DNA from: Candidatus Omnitrophota bacterium
GTDB taxonomy: Bacteria; Ratteibacteria; UBA8468; B48-G9; DTJG01
Assembly: GCA_023818725.1 (NCBI GenBank)
Contig: JAMWBX010000064.1
Span: forward strand, 1 to 7,031
Length of the DNA: 7,031 nucleotides
Direction of reading: 5' to 3'
The notes beneath the pieces were generated by a model. The model saw only the letters and a list, made by a program, of their open reading frames with translations, searched no databases and was not told the origin of the DNA. Of this stretch, positions 5,702-7,031 are shown piece by piece. Both the position numbers and the translations under genes were made by a program. The first letter of the stretch is position 1, and every line of letters begins with the position of its first letter.

Positions 5702-7031
5702 GAACTTGAAAAATTTGTATTGACTTTTCAAAACAAATTCAGGCTTTACTTCAATGGATATCTCCATAACATATGCTGATGGAGGCAATTCCTTCAGAGG
5801 CAAAACAACACTGAATCTATTTGAAGAAACACCTGTTTTCTTGCTGAAAACTTCTGTATCCGTTGATAGTTCTTTCAGAACCAGTGTCATATTTATTTTG
5901 TCATTTCTCAACATTTCTTCCAGAATTTCAATGTTTCCGCGCAAAATCGCCTGAGATTCTGTTGAGGGGTAAATCAGGCAGGCATCCACCGGAAAAGCGA
6001 AAAAGTTGATGTCTTTTGTCAAAAATTTGAATGGCATTTTCAATTCCAGTCCACCGCAGGCGATTTTCAGGTAATAAATCGGATCTTCATTACTCTGGTA
6101 AATCAAAAACGGTATCCCAATTCTTTCACCTGTAATGGATACATCTTTTTCAAAAATTTTTTGATTTTTTTCATCAAGAATGGATATACTCATTTTTCTG
6201 CCAATCAGGGTTTTGTCAACATCAATTGCCAGCTTGCTTTCGATGCCAATGGGTTGAAAAGCCATAACTGCATTTATGCCTTTGATTGACCTGTAAAGAT
6301 CAAAATACTTAACAGGCACCATTTTCCCAAACTTTTCAGGAACTCCGAATCCCTTGTTTCCGAGTGAAGGTTTTACGGTCGGGCTCCACAGTGTGTATAT
6401 TGCTTTTTCCTGTGAGTTGTTCCTGCAGAAATTAATGCCCAGTATCTCCTGACCGCCAAGGGCTTTCAGCGGAATTTTAATTTCTGCTGTCCATCTGTCC
6501 TTCAGTTTTTTTGTGCGTACTTCTGCGTTGCTGTTCCAGTCAAGATCATCTCTTTTCTCTCCAGTGATGTCAACCTTCATATCAGTCAATGCTCCATTAG
6601 CATTTATCATCAGCTGATAGAAAGTCATATATCCAGGACCAGGGTCAATGAAGATTTCTATGCCATCTTCTCTCCAGATTTCCTTTATATCCTTTTTCTC
6701 ACCAGAAATTGTTGCCTTCAATTTACCCATATCTTTAGTGAAACAATCGAAAAACAGATAAAGATGTTCTGAGTCCTTCAAAACATAAACAATCGTCTTA
6801 TCTTCAGCCGGTGTCGGAACATCTGCGGTTGCATAGGTTAATTTCACAAAATCCTCAATCTTTGTCGCCTGGCTCCATATCTGTTCCATTTCTCCATCAA
6901 TCTTTATTGAAGCATTACTGACTTCCGGCGCGTGAAAGACATATCTGCTGTTGTAGAATTCAACATCTCTTGTTTTTGGCTCAATCTTTGTTAATTTTTC
7001 AAAATTCACTTTTATGTCCTTCAATGCAACT
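5699..7031 (-). CDS. CBM9/DOMON-type carbohydrate-binding protein, 5' truncated by the window
   Basis: The frame is open from the right edge to the TGA at 5699 (443 complete codons in view). The first possible start in view is a TTG at 7024, but the frame continues upstream through Ala and Val codons and the first residues (KDIKVNFE) look like the end of a beta-sandwich, so the gene probably begins outside the window. Counting from that TTG, residues about 30-235 form a CBM9-type domain: APEVSNASIKIDGEMEQIW, then VYVLKDSEHLYLFFDC, then WREDGIEIFIDPG followed by TFYQLMINANGA, WTAEIKIPLKALG, and LGINFCRNN. These are hallmarks of CBM family 9 modules, which bind sugar chain ends. Residues about 240-441 are predicted beta-sandwich domains of unknown role. 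No catalytic domain is visible in this part. It is the upstream gene of an operon with the sialidase-like gene (10-base gap). Secretion cannot be judged without the N-terminus. Confidence 0.8.
   Translation of the reverse strand, partial: VALKDIKVNFEKLTKIEPKTRDVEFYNSRYVFHAPEVSNASIKIDGEMEQIWSQATKIEDFVKLTYATADVPTPAEDKTIVYVLKDSEHLYLFFDCFTKDMGKLKATISGEKKDIKEIWREDGIEIFIDPGPGYMTFYQLMINANGALTDMKVDITGEKRDDLDWNSNAEVRTKKLKDRWTAEIKIPLKALGGQEILGINFCRNNSQEKAIYTLWSPTVKPSLGNKGFGVPEKFGKMVPVKYFDLYRSIKGINAVMAFQPIGIESKLAIDVDKTLIGRKMSISILDEKNQKIFEKDVSITGERIGIPFLIYQSNEDPIYYLKIACGGLELKMPFKFLTKDINFFAFPVDACLIYPSTESQAILRGNIEILEEMLRNDKINMTLVLKELSTDTEVFSKKTGVSSNRFSVVLPLKELPPSAYVMEISIEVKPEFVLKSQYKFFKF

Noticed and set aside
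5524..5954. Plus-strand open frames over the start of the sialidase-like gene and end of the CBM9 gene
   Set aside because: The minus-strand frames have clear domain motifs; these plus-strand frames have none and no ribosome binding site worth noting.

Overview
The window (about 38-40% G+C by eye) looks like a chromosomal piece of an anaerobic, glycan-degrading bacterium. The PVC/Omnitrophota/Lentisphaerota-like part of the tree is my best guess. The clues are a huge multidomain GH42-like protein, a leaderless BNR sialidase-like protein, a CBM9-type protein, a fragment of a pseudopilin of the 'H-X9-DG' type common in PVC-related phyla, and an Fe-S protein of a kind I associate with anaerobes. 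No rRNA, tRNA, CRISPR array or insertion sequence is visible.

Layout. (1) Positions 1-3395, plus strand: the C-terminal 1130 residues of a GH42-like protein. Its frame is open to the left edge, so its start lies outside the window. (2) Positions 3396-3873: 478 bases with no intact gene. They hold a promoter-like sequence and an 88-codon frame encoding only the C-terminal part of a pseudopilin-like protein, probably a gene remnant. (3) Positions 3874-4623, plus strand: a two-gene unit of a 62-residue unknown protein followed with no gap by a 186-residue protein. The latter carries a Cys-X2-Cys-X4-Cys-X16-Cys 4Fe-4S domain like that of the corrinoid/iron-sulfur protein large subunit. (4) Positions 4636-7031, minus strand: a two-gene operon, CBM9-type protein (open to the right edge) then sialidase-like protein, converging on the Fe-S gene with only 12 bases between stop codons.

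How they fit together: the GH42-like protein and the CBM9/sialidase-like pair suggest a locus for complex glycans, but the substrate cannot be read from the sequence. The Fe-S pair probably belongs to redox or one-carbon/corrinoid metabolism and may only be a neighbour. No wholly new system is evident. The points most worth checking are the apparent loss of the usual GH42 nucleophile despite a kept four-cysteine metal site, the coupled small protein/Fe-S pair, the truncated pseudopilin, and a perfect 12-bp-arm palindrome inside the sialidase-like gene.
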